From NCBI GenBank assembly GCA_900551415.1, contig URWB01000007.1, positions 1 to 32,116 on the forward strand: DNA of 32,116 nt, read 5' to 3'. Positions 7,090 to 14,864 of the stretch are shown here, piece after piece. This DNA is from an uncultured Eubacteriales bacterium (lineage in GTDB: Bacteria; Bacillota; Clostridia; Peptostreptococcales; Anaerovoracaceae). Position 1 is the stretch's first letter. Every line of letters begins with the position of its first letter. The notes beneath the pieces were generated by a model. That model saw only the letters and a list, made by a program, of their open reading frames with translations. It was not told the DNA's origin and made no database searches. Both the position numbers and the translations under genes were made by a program.

Positions 7090-8145
7090 ATGAAAAGAAA
7101 GAAAATAGGGATTGCCATTCTGCTGGGAATGGCGCTTTGCGTCAGCACGGCATTTACGGCCGTGTCGGTTTATGGTGCAGAAGCATCGGAAACATCTGAT
7201 CCAAGCGTAAATGATAACGGCGCGATCATCACTGATATCGATTCTCGCTATAATGAGAACAAACAACGAGGCGAGCTGATTGCTTATCTTGGCGCAGAGG
7301 AAATGGAGTTTCAAATTTGGCAGGAAGGCGAATACGGATTCGGCGGTCTGCGATGGAGTATTTGGGGAGATATGAATGATAGCTACACCGAGATCAGCAT
7401 CAACAAAAAACTGCTCAAAGACGCTTATCAGCAGACGGACGTACCGGTGGAGGTTGAGACGGTGCTGGGAAACTACTGCCTTGACAATGATTTAATGCGC
7501 TACTTGGTAAAAAAAGGGAGAGGCAAGGATATCAAGTTAGTGCTTGAAAAGATCGAACTCAGCAAAAAAGAAAAAGCGATCTACGGCGAAGACGCCTATG
7601 CCTGCAAAGCGTATTTCCTTTCTGGCGGAAAGAAAATTACCGATCTTGGATACAACACCGTACAGTTAACGCTGTCCATCCGGCAGATGCCGGGCGGTCT
7701 TGCAGTTGGACGATTGAACAGCAAAGGTAAGCTTTATGAGATGGAGGCTAGATTTGGTGGACAGGTTGGGCGGTATCGCTGCAGATTCACGACCAACAAA
7801 ATGGGAACCTTTATCGTGACCAGCAGCGCACGGCTCAATTACGCAAAACGCGTGATCAAGGTGACCTCCGAGAGCCTTAACGTGCAGACTGCTGCGAAGA
7901 AAAACGCGGTAATCGTCAGTTGGAAGAAACCGAAGGCTTTCAAGCCAAAGGGCTATCAGGTTTATGCTTCCGCGAAAAAGGCGGGGACCTATAAACGCAT
8001 CCGCACGACCGGCAAGCTTTCCTGCGTGGACAGCGGACTGATGAGCGGTACGAAACAGTATTATAAAGTACGCGCTTACGCCATGATTAATGGAACGAAG
8101 TTTTATAGTAAATGGTCGAATGTAAAGGCTGCGGTAGCAAAATAG
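7090..8145 (+). CDS. Secreted protein with C-terminal Fn3-like domain (paralogue 1)
   Basis: Exported protein of 351 residues, function unknown. A signal peptide (positive MKRKK, hydrophobic core, likely cleavage near VYGAEA at about 32) is followed by an unrecognised domain with the stretches VPVEVETVLGNYCLDNDLM and LSKKEKAIYGEDA, then a C-terminal fibronectin-III-like domain (about 264-351) with VSWKKPKAFKPKGYQVYAS and YYKVRAYAMINGTKFYSKWS. The same middle and end domains recur in the proteins at 17985 and 27315, so these three are paralogues. There is no LPXTG motif or C-terminal membrane anchor. ATG 7090 is chosen because GGAAGGAAG precedes it and it begins the signal peptide. Expression is probably controlled by the attenuator directly upstream. 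Confidence 0.82.
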   Translation: MKRKKIGIAILLGMALCVSTAFTAVSVYGAEASETSDPSVNDNGAIITDIDSRYNENKQRGELIAYLGAEEMEFQIWQEGEYGFGGLRWSIWGDMNDSYTEISINKKLLKDAYQQTDVPVEVETVLGNYCLDNDLMRYLVKKGRGKDIKLVLEKIELSKKEKAIYGEDAYACKAYFLSGGKKITDLGYNTVQLTLSIRQMPGGLAVGRLNSKGKLYEMEARFGGQVGRYRCRFTTNKMGTFIVTSSARLNYAKRVIKVTSESLNVQTAAKKNAVIVSWKKPKAFKPKGYQVYASAKKAGTYKRIRTTGKLSCVDSGLMSGTKQYYKVRAYAMINGTKFYSKWSNVKAAVAK

Positions 8146-8169
8146 CGCTCGCCGCAAGATTACGAAGAA

Positions 8170-8195
8170 CGACCGCGCAAAGTCAGGTGCGGTCG
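8170..8195 (+). repeat. 7-bp hairpin between the Fn3 gene and the channel gene
   Basis: CGACCGC (8170-8176) pairs exactly with GCGGTCG (8189-8195) around a 12-base loop. A T-rich stretch (TTTTT at 8207-8211) comes 11 bases later, too far for a typical terminator. It could be partial attenuation or an mRNA-processing site inside the operon. Confidence 0.35.
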
Positions 8196-8245
8196 AATAC
8201 TGAGAATTTTTAATACAAAACAGAAGAAAACAGGAGAAATTATAG

Positions 8246-8902
8246 ATGCAGAAAATTTTGGCGGATGTATTACATACCATCGGACAGGCGATGCTTACCC
8301 CATGTCTGATTGTGCTCGCACTTTTGATGATCGCTGCCTTGTGGCAGATCGGAGACGTACTAGTCGAATGGTTTAAGGTCAGACGAACGCATAAACTGAA
8401 AGTGACTGAGTTGATCAAAGCCATTCACAACAGCGCGGAAACGGACGGGAATGCGGCAATCAGGGAGACCGTGGAGACTAGTGGCCTGCTGGGCAGACAG
8501 AAAAACGCGATCTACCGCGTACTGGACGCACCGGAGCTTTTTCATCACAGCGCGACTGTGACAGCAATCGCCGAAAAAGCAGTCGCATCCGAAGAGGACT
8601 ACTATAACCGTCAGGTGCAGATCACAGACACCATTGCCAAACTCGGGCCATCTTTCGGCTTGCTGGGAACCCTGATCCCGCTTGGTCCCGGCATCACCGC
8701 GCTAGGGAACGGAGATACGGCGGCGCTTGCCGCCTCAGTCGGCATCGCCTTTGATACGACAATCGCCGGACTGTTGGCTGCCAGCGCAGCGGTCGTGATC
8801 TCCGGCAGACGCAAACACTGGTACGGAAACTATATGACGGAACTGGAAACCGTCATGGAAGCCATTTTGGAGGAAATTGAGCAAAATGCTGAGAACGAAT
8901 AA
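8246..8902 (+). CDS. MotA/TolQ/ExbB-family proton channel protein
   Basis: Predicted subunit of an ion-driven motor in the cytoplasmic membrane, 218 residues, the typical size of ExbB/TolQ. Three membrane segments are visible: about 17-38, 132-153 (IAKLGPSFGLLGTLIPLGPG) and 167-188 (SVGIAFDTTIAGLLAASAAV). The last two carry the small- and polar-residue pattern of PF01618, including the conserved LLGTLIPLG and FDTTIAGL threonines. A long cytoplasmic loop separates segments 1 and 2. AGGAG (8232-8236) precedes the ATG by 9 bases. The next gene overlaps its end and encodes an ExbD-like partner. Such pairs use the proton-motive force to move or energise another protein; no TonB or TolA homologue is seen here. 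Confidence 0.88.
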   Translation: MQKILADVLHTIGQAMLTPCLIVLALLMIAALWQIGDVLVEWFKVRRTHKLKVTELIKAIHNSAETDGNAAIRETVETSGLLGRQKNAIYRVLDAPELFHHSATVTAIAEKAVASEEDYYNRQVQITDTIAKLGPSFGLLGTLIPLGPGITALGNGDTAALAASVGIAFDTTIAGLLAASAAVVISGRRKHWYGNYMTELETVMEAILEEIEQNAENE

Positions 8903-9194
8903 CCGCAGGCTGAGCCGCAGAACGCACAGCTTTGAAAAAGCGACGCCGAATCCGATGGAAAATCTGGCGAACCTTGTCGATGTCATGCTGGTATTTGCCT
9001 GCGCGCTGATGATCGCCATCATCACACGCTGGAATGTAGACCTGACGCAGAGCAAGATCAGCAAAGAAGATTTGGAGCCGGTCGATGATATGCAGGAAGC
9101 GATCCAGAATGAGATCGATGCGGCACAGCTGGAATCCAAGGGACGTGTTTACGAGGATCCGGAAACCGGAGACTTATATATTGTAACGAACTAA
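8886..9194 (+). CDS. DUF2149 protein, ExbD-like motor partner
   Basis: Small single-pass membrane protein of 102 residues. The membrane segment (about 29-47) reads NLVDVMLVFACALMIAIIT, which resembles the ExbD/TolR segment including its essential acidic residue; here this is D32. A short cytoplasmic head rich in Arg and an extracytoplasmic acidic tail flank it. It fits DUF2149, a family found next to ExbB-like proteins, also in methanogens. It overlaps the preceding gene by 17 bases, which suggests translational coupling and a joint complex. The start is ATG 8886 (GGAGGA at 8869-8874); TTG 8877 in the same frame is possible but lies too close to that site. Confidence 0.8.
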   Translation: MLRTNNRRLSRRTHSFEKATPNPMENLANLVDVMLVFACALMIAIITRWNVDLTQSKISKEDLEPVDDMQEAIQNEIDAAQLESKGRVYEDPETGDLYIVTN

Positions 9195-9232
9195 ATCGAA
9201 CGAAGTCGAACGAAATCAAACAAAATCGAACA
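9193..9232 (+). repeat. Four tandem 10-base repeats in the DUF2149-DUF4430 gap
   Basis: The 41-base gap between the two genes consists almost entirely of a decamer with consensus CRAARTCRAA repeated in exact 10-base register: (ct)AAATCGAA, CGAAGTCGAA, CGAAATCAAA, CAAAATCGAA, then CAAAA leading into the ATG. It occupies the place of a Shine-Dalgarno sequence, and none is present. Confidence 0.8.
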
Positions 9233-9235
9233 AAA

Positions 9236-10681
9236 ATGATGAAAAAAGCAAACAGGCGATTTTGGCTGATCGGGCTTGCGTCGGCGATCCTGCTGATAAT
9301 CTTTTGCGCGGCACTTTTTCTGAATACGGGGATGCAGGCGCCGGAATATACATGGAAGGAAGATGTGTACACGATCCGGCCGGCGGTTTCGACCTATCCC
9401 GATCTGGAATTGGACGCGATCGCGGAAAATACGAATCTGGCGAACCCGCTGACACAGGAGGCGGAGCAGAGGCAGCAGACAGCGGACGAAGCGCGCGGCG
9501 AGGACGCGGAGAAGAACGACACGGGACGAAAACCGGCGGATGGACAAGGTACATCTGAACGGGATGATCCCGGGACGGATCCTTCCGGGACCGATGATCC
9601 CGAATTTGAAGAGGAATATGAAGACCTGCCGGAGGACGCGTTGGTACAGCAGAGCATTCAGGTTTCCGATCTGATGCAGGAGATCGGTTTGGATGATCCG
9701 GCACAGATCCTCTATGTCCGCAATATCACCGGCATTGGCAGCGACAGTCTGCTGCAGAGCGTCAATGGAGCTTACGCGGCGCTGCTCAGCACCAAGGGCA
9801 CGACGATCATCCAGGTCAAGTACAAGGATGCGGACGGAGACACGCAGCTGTATATCAAAAAGATTAACTATGTGCGCCCGGAGGGCAGCACGCCGACCGA
9901 AAAACAGCCGCTGATCCGCACCAATCTGAAAGAAAACGGCATCTACAACCAAGCAACACTGAATTTCGATGTCTGGGTGACAAACTACCGCGGCAAAGCG
10001 CTTGCCTACAGCGACATGGAAGTGATGGTCAACGGCAGCCCGGCGGACTACATCGGTGAGATGAACCGGCAGACCTACAGCACGCAGCTGCGCAGCGGCG
10101 CCAACACGATCAACATCAAGATCACAGATGAATACCAGTACACGGTGCGCAAGACCTACACCGTCTTTTATCAGACCGGCAAGGGGCGGATCACCATCAG
10201 CCTCGAGGCAGGGACCATCGGGATCCCGTATCTGATCAAACCAAAGGAGATCGATGTGGAGTCCGGCATATCGCTTTCTCACGTACTGGATGAATACCTC
10301 CGTTCGGAAGGATTCACCTATACTTACACGGGCGACCTGAATGACGGATTTTATCTGGCCAAGATCCACAAAAAGAACCTGATCAAAGGTTATAAAATAC
10401 CGGCTGATCTGGCGTCTAAGATCAGAAAAGACGAGCTGCTGTTCGATGAAAACGGCTTTGAGAGCCTGGACGATCTCGGAGAATTTGACTTCTGCCAGGG
10501 CTCGGGATGGATGTATTCGATCAACGGACTTTACAGCTCTTACGGCTTCAATAAGGCCTACGTGCAGGACGGCGACACAGTGCGCATCCGTTTTACACTG
10601 GCATACGGCAAGGACATCGGCGGATATGAGACGATGGCCGGGACCTATGGCGTACTGGACAGCTACGGAAAGGAATGGTAA
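9236..10681 (+). CDS. Membrane-anchored DUF4430 (transcobalamin C-terminal-like) protein
   Basis: Predicted surface protein of 481 residues held by one N-terminal membrane segment (about 9-30) with the bulk outside. An acidic Asp/Glu/Pro/Gly-rich linker (about 70-135) is followed by Ig/cadherin-like beta segments (about 195-315) and a DUF4430 domain (about 318-470). The DUF4430 signature is clear: SGISLSHVLDEYL, the core GSGWMYSINGLYSSYGF (W425) and VQDGDTVRIRFTLAYGKD. DUF4430 (PF14478) is the bacterial counterpart of the small beta domain of transcobalamin and intrinsic factor, which caps bound cobalamin; binding by this protein is only inferred. ATG 9236 and ATG 9239 are both possible. There is no ribosome-binding site, only the tandem decamers upstream. 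Its last 7 bases overlap the MoxR gene. Confidence 0.85.
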   Translation: MMKKANRRFWLIGLASAILLIIFCAALFLNTGMQAPEYTWKEDVYTIRPAVSTYPDLELDAIAENTNLANPLTQEAEQRQQTADEARGEDAEKNDTGRKPADGQGTSERDDPGTDPSGTDDPEFEEEYEDLPEDALVQQSIQVSDLMQEIGLDDPAQILYVRNITGIGSDSLLQSVNGAYAALLSTKGTTIIQVKYKDADGDTQLYIKKINYVRPEGSTPTEKQPLIRTNLKENGIYNQATLNFDVWVTNYRGKALAYSDMEVMVNGSPADYIGEMNRQTYSTQLRSGANTINIKITDEYQYTVRKTYTVFYQTGKGRITISLEAGTIGIPYLIKPKEIDVESGISLSHVLDEYLRSEGFTYTYTGDLNDGFYLAKIHKKNLIKGYKIPADLASKIRKDELLFDENGFESLDDLGEFDFCQGSGWMYSINGLYSSYGFNKAYVQDGDTVRIRFTLAYGKDIGGYETMAGTYGVLDSYGKEW

Positions 10682-11631
10682 CAAAAGCTATGAATGAAAA
10701 AATCACGGAGATCTTAACGGAAACCGGCAAAGTCATCCGCGGCAAGGAGGCAGTCATCGAACGGATCCTGATGGCGATCCTGGCAGAGGGCAATATCCTG
10801 CTGGAGGACGTGCCGGGCGTCGGCAAGACCACGCTGGCGCTGGCGTTCAGCAAAGCGCTGGGACTGCCTTACCGGAGGATCCAGTTTACGCCGGATATCA
10901 TGCCGTCGGATATCACCGGTTTTACCATGTATGATCGGGGAAGCGGAAAATTTCGCTATCAGGAGGGGCCGGTACTGCAGTGTAGCCTGCTGCTGGCAGA
11001 CGAGATCAACCGGACCGCGAGCAAGACCCAGGCCGCGCTCTTGGAAGTGATGGAAGAAAAACAGGTGACGGTCGACGGAAAAAGCCATTCCGTGCAGAAA
11101 CCGTTTTTGGTCATCGCCACGCAGAATCCGGCAGGGACTGCCGGAACTCAGCTGCTGCCGCAGGCCCAGTTAGACCGGTTCCTGGTCCGCCTGTCCATCG
11201 GACATCCGTCGCTGGATATGCTGGTCGAAATCCTGCGCGACCGTCAGACGGAAAACCCGTTGGACACGATGCGGCAGATCCTGGACCGCGAAGAAGTGCT
11301 GGCTATGCAGCAGGCCGTTCGCACCGTTTATACCAGTGATGAGATCCTGCGCTATCTGGGGCGCCTGGCAGAGGCGGCCGATGCGCACGAAATGCTTTCC
11401 CTGGGGCTCAGCCCGCGCGGCGTGATCGCCCTACACCATATGGCGAAAGCCTGCGCGTTTGTTCGCGGACGGGACTATGTGATCCCCGCGGATGTCCGCG
11501 AGGTCTTTGCGGACGTCTGCGCGCACCGCGTGATCGTCAGCGCTAAAGGGAAGATCGCGGAAAAGAGCGACCGGCAGATCCTGCTGGAGATTCTGGAATG
11601 CGTTCCGGCAGAAGAAACGCCAATGCGATAG
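10675..11631 (+). CDS. MoxR-family AAA+ ATPase
   Basis: Cytoplasmic AAA+ ATPase of 318 residues, the usual MoxR length. Visible motifs are Walker A PGVGKTT (K51), Walker B LLADEINR (D109, E110), sensor-1 region VIATQNPAGTAGTQLLPQAQ with the following LDRF, and the C-terminal lid with LGLSPRG. MoxR proteins act as chaperones that help assemble or activate partner complexes and are typically encoded with DUF58 and transglutaminase-like genes, as here. The start at 10675 overlaps the stop of the DUF4430 gene and has GGAA (10667-10670) 4 bases ahead; ATG 10690 is an alternative. The overlap with the DUF4430 gene argues that they act together. Confidence 0.92.
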   Translation: MVTKAMNEKITEILTETGKVIRGKEAVIERILMAILAEGNILLEDVPGVGKTTLALAFSKALGLPYRRIQFTPDIMPSDITGFTMYDRGSGKFRYQEGPVLQCSLLLADEINRTASKTQAALLEVMEEKQVTVDGKSHSVQKPFLVIATQNPAGTAGTQLLPQAQLDRFLVRLSIGHPSLDMLVEILRDRQTENPLDTMRQILDREEVLAMQQAVRTVYTSDEILRYLGRLAEAADAHEMLSLGLSPRGVIALHHMAKACAFVRGRDYVIPADVREVFADVCAHRVIVSAKGKIAEKSDRQILLEILECVPAEETPMR

Positions 11632-11642
11632 GATTTTAAAAG

Positions 11643-12758
11643 ATGAAAAACAGATTATTCTTCATCCTGTGGATTACAATCATGGCGATCTTATGGCTGG
11701 CCGGAAATTTGCGGTCCGCGGGCATCATCCTCGCGGATTCGCTTTTGGCCGCGGTCATACTGAGCGTGCAAGCCGCAGTCTCTGCGAAGGGGCTGCGGGT
11801 AGACTACCGCCTGAAGGGCAGTTACAATGGGGAAAACCAGGCAAGTTTACAGATCAATACCAACTATAACGGCCTGCTGCCGGTCAAGCTGTATCTGCGG
11901 ATGCAGACAGAAAATCAGCTGACCGGCGAGAAGCAGACCATGCAGACCGATGGCATTCTGCTCGGTCGCGGAGTCGGAAACAAAAGCCTGACGGTGGAGC
12001 TGGAAGACACGCACGCCGGGAAATTGCAGGTACAGATCGAGCAGATCGCCGTGACGGACCTTTTCGGACTGCTGCGCTTTCGTCTCGGCGGCAGAAGGAA
12101 GCAGAACAGAGCCGTGCAGAGACTGTCCTGTCTGATGCTCCCACAGGCGGCAATCCCGCCGCAGCTGCCGGAGATCGTCCGGCAGTACGACCAGAACAGT
12201 GACGTTTACGCGGAGGACCGGCCCGGACCTGATCAGAGCCAGACCTATGAACTGCGGGATTACCGCAGCGGTGACAGTCTGCGCAGCATACACTGGAAAC
12301 TCAGCAGTCGGAGCGACAACTGGATCGTTCGCGAAGGAAGCTGGCCGGTCGGACAAAAACTGCTGCTGCTTTTGGAAAACAGCTATCCATCCGCACGGTC
12401 CGGTGCCAGAGCATCCGGGTGCGGGCGGGTACCGACGCAGTCCGGCAGTCCGCAGGACTATGACTCGCAGGATGCGATCGAGCGAGCCTGCGCGGGCCTG
12501 ATCGCCTTATCCGAAGAATTGACGGATCGGGGGATCCTGCATGACGTCGGCTGGTGGGCCAAAGAAACGCAAAAAATACAGACAGCCGAGATCCGCTCGG
12601 CCGAAGATCTGATACAGGCGCTGGGCGCATTGCTCGGCGCGACCTTGGAAGAACGCAAAAAGACGATATGGGAACGATTTTCGCGGGAGTATGGAGAAAA
12701 TTCGTTTTCACAGGTTATCATAATCGACGATGAAACAGCAAAAACTTACAACCTTTAA
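11643..12758 (+). CDS. DUF58 membrane protein, MoxR partner
   Basis: Protein of 371 residues with two adjacent N-terminal membrane segments (about 5-42) followed by a cytoplasmic or peripheral domain. The DUF58 hallmark lies at about 204-224: RDYRSGDSLRSIHWKLSSRS. DUF58 proteins are partners of MoxR ATPases and often carry a von Willebrand A-like fold. The gene sits 11 bases after moxR, and its end overlaps the next gene by 29 bases, so the three form a tight unit. The ribosome-binding site is weak (TAGGAT about 10 bases before the ATG), consistent with coupling to the preceding gene. A short Gly/Ser/Arg-rich insert occurs near 249-265. Confidence 0.88.
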   Translation: MKNRLFFILWITIMAILWLAGNLRSAGIILADSLLAAVILSVQAAVSAKGLRVDYRLKGSYNGENQASLQINTNYNGLLPVKLYLRMQTENQLTGEKQTMQTDGILLGRGVGNKSLTVELEDTHAGKLQVQIEQIAVTDLFGLLRFRLGGRRKQNRAVQRLSCLMLPQAAIPPQLPEIVRQYDQNSDVYAEDRPGPDQSQTYELRDYRSGDSLRSIHWKLSSRSDNWIVREGSWPVGQKLLLLLENSYPSARSGARASGCGRVPTQSGSPQDYDSQDAIERACAGLIALSEELTDRGILHDVGWWAKETQKIQTAEIRSAEDLIQALGALLGATLEERKKTIWERFSREYGENSFSQVIIIDDETAKTYNL

Positions 12759-14808
12759 AATCAAAGACGCACCGGCAGGGATCCTTGCGGCCGCTTGCGG
12801 GATCACATGGGTACTCAGCCTTTTAGAGATTGCCTGCGGCGATCTGAGGGAAGCTTTGCATGCCGGGAGTTTCGGCGGGATCCTGAATCTGTATTTGGAA
12901 CACCGCGCGCTGTATGATGCGGCGCTGCACCAGGTTTATACTGAAACTGGAAGCCTCTTGCTGTTTGCTGCGGTTCTGGTTTTGGCGGCTTGCTTTTGCG
13001 GCTGGTGTTTCTTTGCGGCTCTACGCCGCGGAGGGACTTCCTTTTCCCTGACTTTTGCTGTTTTTTCGATACCGGTGATCGCCCTGCAGCTCCTGCTGCC
13101 GACCGCAGACGCCCGGATGCCTGGCCTTTACTTCACATGCGCGGGGGCGGCGTGGCTGCTCGGGGCATTTGCCGGGAATCATAAAAAAGCAATTTTGTTC
13201 TTGTGTCTTCTGCTGCTGACCGGAACGGCAGTTGACGATCTTTTTTCTGCCGCGGGAGGGGAACAGTCGCTCGCGGTGCTGCGGGCGGACTGGAGCACCA
13301 AAATAGAAACCTGGCGGTACGGCGGAGCCGGAAGCGGCATGACGTTCGGACGCTTTCGGACCGATGCGGCCGCGGAGCGCAGCGCGGCGGCAGCCAAACC
13401 GGCAGAGAGCGCAGAAGCGGCCGAGGACGCGGCCGTGCTGCGTGTGACGATGAGCGAGCCGCAGCCGTATTATCTCCGTGGCTATACCGGAGATCACTAC
13501 ACGAAAGACGGATGGACATGCGCGGCAGCCTCAGACACTGCGGAGGCAGCGGAGAGCAACGCTTTGTTTTACCGGCTTTCGGAAGAACGGTTTGACAGTC
13601 AGACTATGCTGGCCGCGGCACAGAAAGCCGCGGGACTGCAGGCCGCGGGCGAAGACCCCGGCAATGTGATCCGTGTGATTAATACCGGTGCCAGCCGCCG
13701 CTACCTTTATCTGCCGTATGAAGCCGAAGAGATCGAAGCCAAGGGGACGCCGCTGATCGGAGGCGGTTTGCATCCGGGGAATGGAAGCGCGCAGCGCTAT
13801 GCTGTGACCGCGCGGCCGTATCTCATCGACCGCTACGGAACGATCCTCGATGCGCTGTCCGCGTCCCAAAGCCCGGAAGAAACTGCTTACCGGCAGGCCG
13901 AATCGAACTACCGCGGCTATGTGCTGCGCTGCGACCTCGAACTCCCGGAAACATGCAGGGACGTCCTTGCCGAAACCTTTCCGGACGCGGCAGGAGTCCG
14001 CACCAGCGGAGAAGCCAAAGCGGCGATCTTAGAAACGCTGAGCGGGATGCAGTACGACGAATCCGTTACGGACAGTGAGGAAAAAGACTTTGCAGCAAAT
14101 TTTCTGACACGCAAGTCGGGTTACGATCAACATTTTACGACCGCAGCCGTGCTGGCGTTCCGCTATTACGGAATCCCTGCCAGATTCGCAGAGGGGTATC
14201 TGATCACGGCGGGTATGACGAAGGATGCCAAAGCCGGTGAGGAGATTGCCGTCACAGCGGCGCAGGCACACTGCTGGGCCGAATACTATGAGGACGGCGT
14301 CGGCTGGCTGCCGTTTGAAACGACGCCGCCGTATATCGGGCTGATGAAAAGCGCAGGCAGCGTCCGTATTGCCGAACAGCCGCAGATTGCGCAGCAGACG
14401 CAGAAAAAGCCGCAAACGGATGACAAAGAGCAACAGACTGTGACGACGGAATCCGAAGTCAATTACCCGATGCTGGCAGCACTGCTGCTCTTGCTCCTGC
14501 TGCTGGCGACGGCCGCCGTGTGGGCGGCCCGCCGGAAGCAGCGCGTCCGGCCGGCAGGACGGAAGGGTCGGCCGCGGCGCAGGGATATCACCGGCGCCGA
14601 CCGGCGCCAAGCGATCCTCGCGCTGCTGTACTTTATCCGCAGACGCGAGGAAAAGGCGGCGCGCCGGCAGAAACAGGGCGCGCCGGCAGAAACGCGGGCG
14701 GAGATCGAGGCCATTTATCAGGAAGCGCGCTACAGCGCGCATCCGGTCCGGGAAGAGGATTATCAGAAAGTCCTGCAGTTTTACCGGCAGATGAAAAAGC
14801 GTAAATGA
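12730..14808 (+). CDS. Transglutaminase-like (TgpA-type) membrane protein lacking the usual Cys
   Basis: Membrane protein of 692 residues: about five N-terminal membrane segments (residues 14-175), an extracytoplasmic transglutaminase-like domain (about 420-540), one further membrane segment (about 580-598), and a charged cytoplasmic tail with a DUF4129-like helix. The core reads SGYDQHFTTAAVLAFRYYG, then IPARFAEGY, then AHCWAEYYEDGVGWLPFETT. The His (H514) of the catalytic triad is present and the Asp position holds E530. The usual nucleophile in the G-[FY]-C-x-H motif is replaced by D466, so classical cross-linking or protease activity is doubtful. A free cysteine, C515, follows the His. 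An Ala/Glu-rich insert occupies about 214-237. Together with MoxR and DUF58 it forms the standard three-gene set. Confidence 0.87.
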   Translation: MKQQKLTTFKIKDAPAGILAAACGITWVLSLLEIACGDLREALHAGSFGGILNLYLEHRALYDAALHQVYTETGSLLLFAAVLVLAACFCGWCFFAALRRGGTSFSLTFAVFSIPVIALQLLLPTADARMPGLYFTCAGAAWLLGAFAGNHKKAILFLCLLLLTGTAVDDLFSAAGGEQSLAVLRADWSTKIETWRYGGAGSGMTFGRFRTDAAAERSAAAAKPAESAEAAEDAAVLRVTMSEPQPYYLRGYTGDHYTKDGWTCAAASDTAEAAESNALFYRLSEERFDSQTMLAAAQKAAGLQAAGEDPGNVIRVINTGASRRYLYLPYEAEEIEAKGTPLIGGGLHPGNGSAQRYAVTARPYLIDRYGTILDALSASQSPEETAYRQAESNYRGYVLRCDLELPETCRDVLAETFPDAAGVRTSGEAKAAILETLSGMQYDESVTDSEEKDFAANFLTRKSGYDQHFTTAAVLAFRYYGIPARFAEGYLITAGMTKDAKAGEEIAVTAAQAHCWAEYYEDGVGWLPFETTPPYIGLMKSAGSVRIAEQPQIAQQTQKKPQTDDKEQQTVTTESEVNYPMLAALLLLLLLLATAAVWAARRKQRVRPAGRKGRPRRRDITGADRRQAILALLYFIRRREEKAARRQKQGAPAETRAEIEAIYQEARYSAHPVREEDYQKVLQFYRQMKKRK

Positions 14809-14864
14809 CGAGGAAACGGATCATGGAACATATGGTGGATCATAAGAAAGAAGGAAACAAGAAG

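Noticed and set aside
9193..9235. Tandem repeats as a CRISPR array
   Set aside because: The units are 10 bases with no spacers; they are simple tandem repeats.
9191..10684. 497-codon open frame on the minus strand opposite the DUF4430 gene
   Set aside because: It mirrors the plus-strand gene almost end to end, has no ribosome-binding site, and reads as an arginine/valine-rich shadow caused by GC-rich codons. The plus-strand frame has a clear domain signature.
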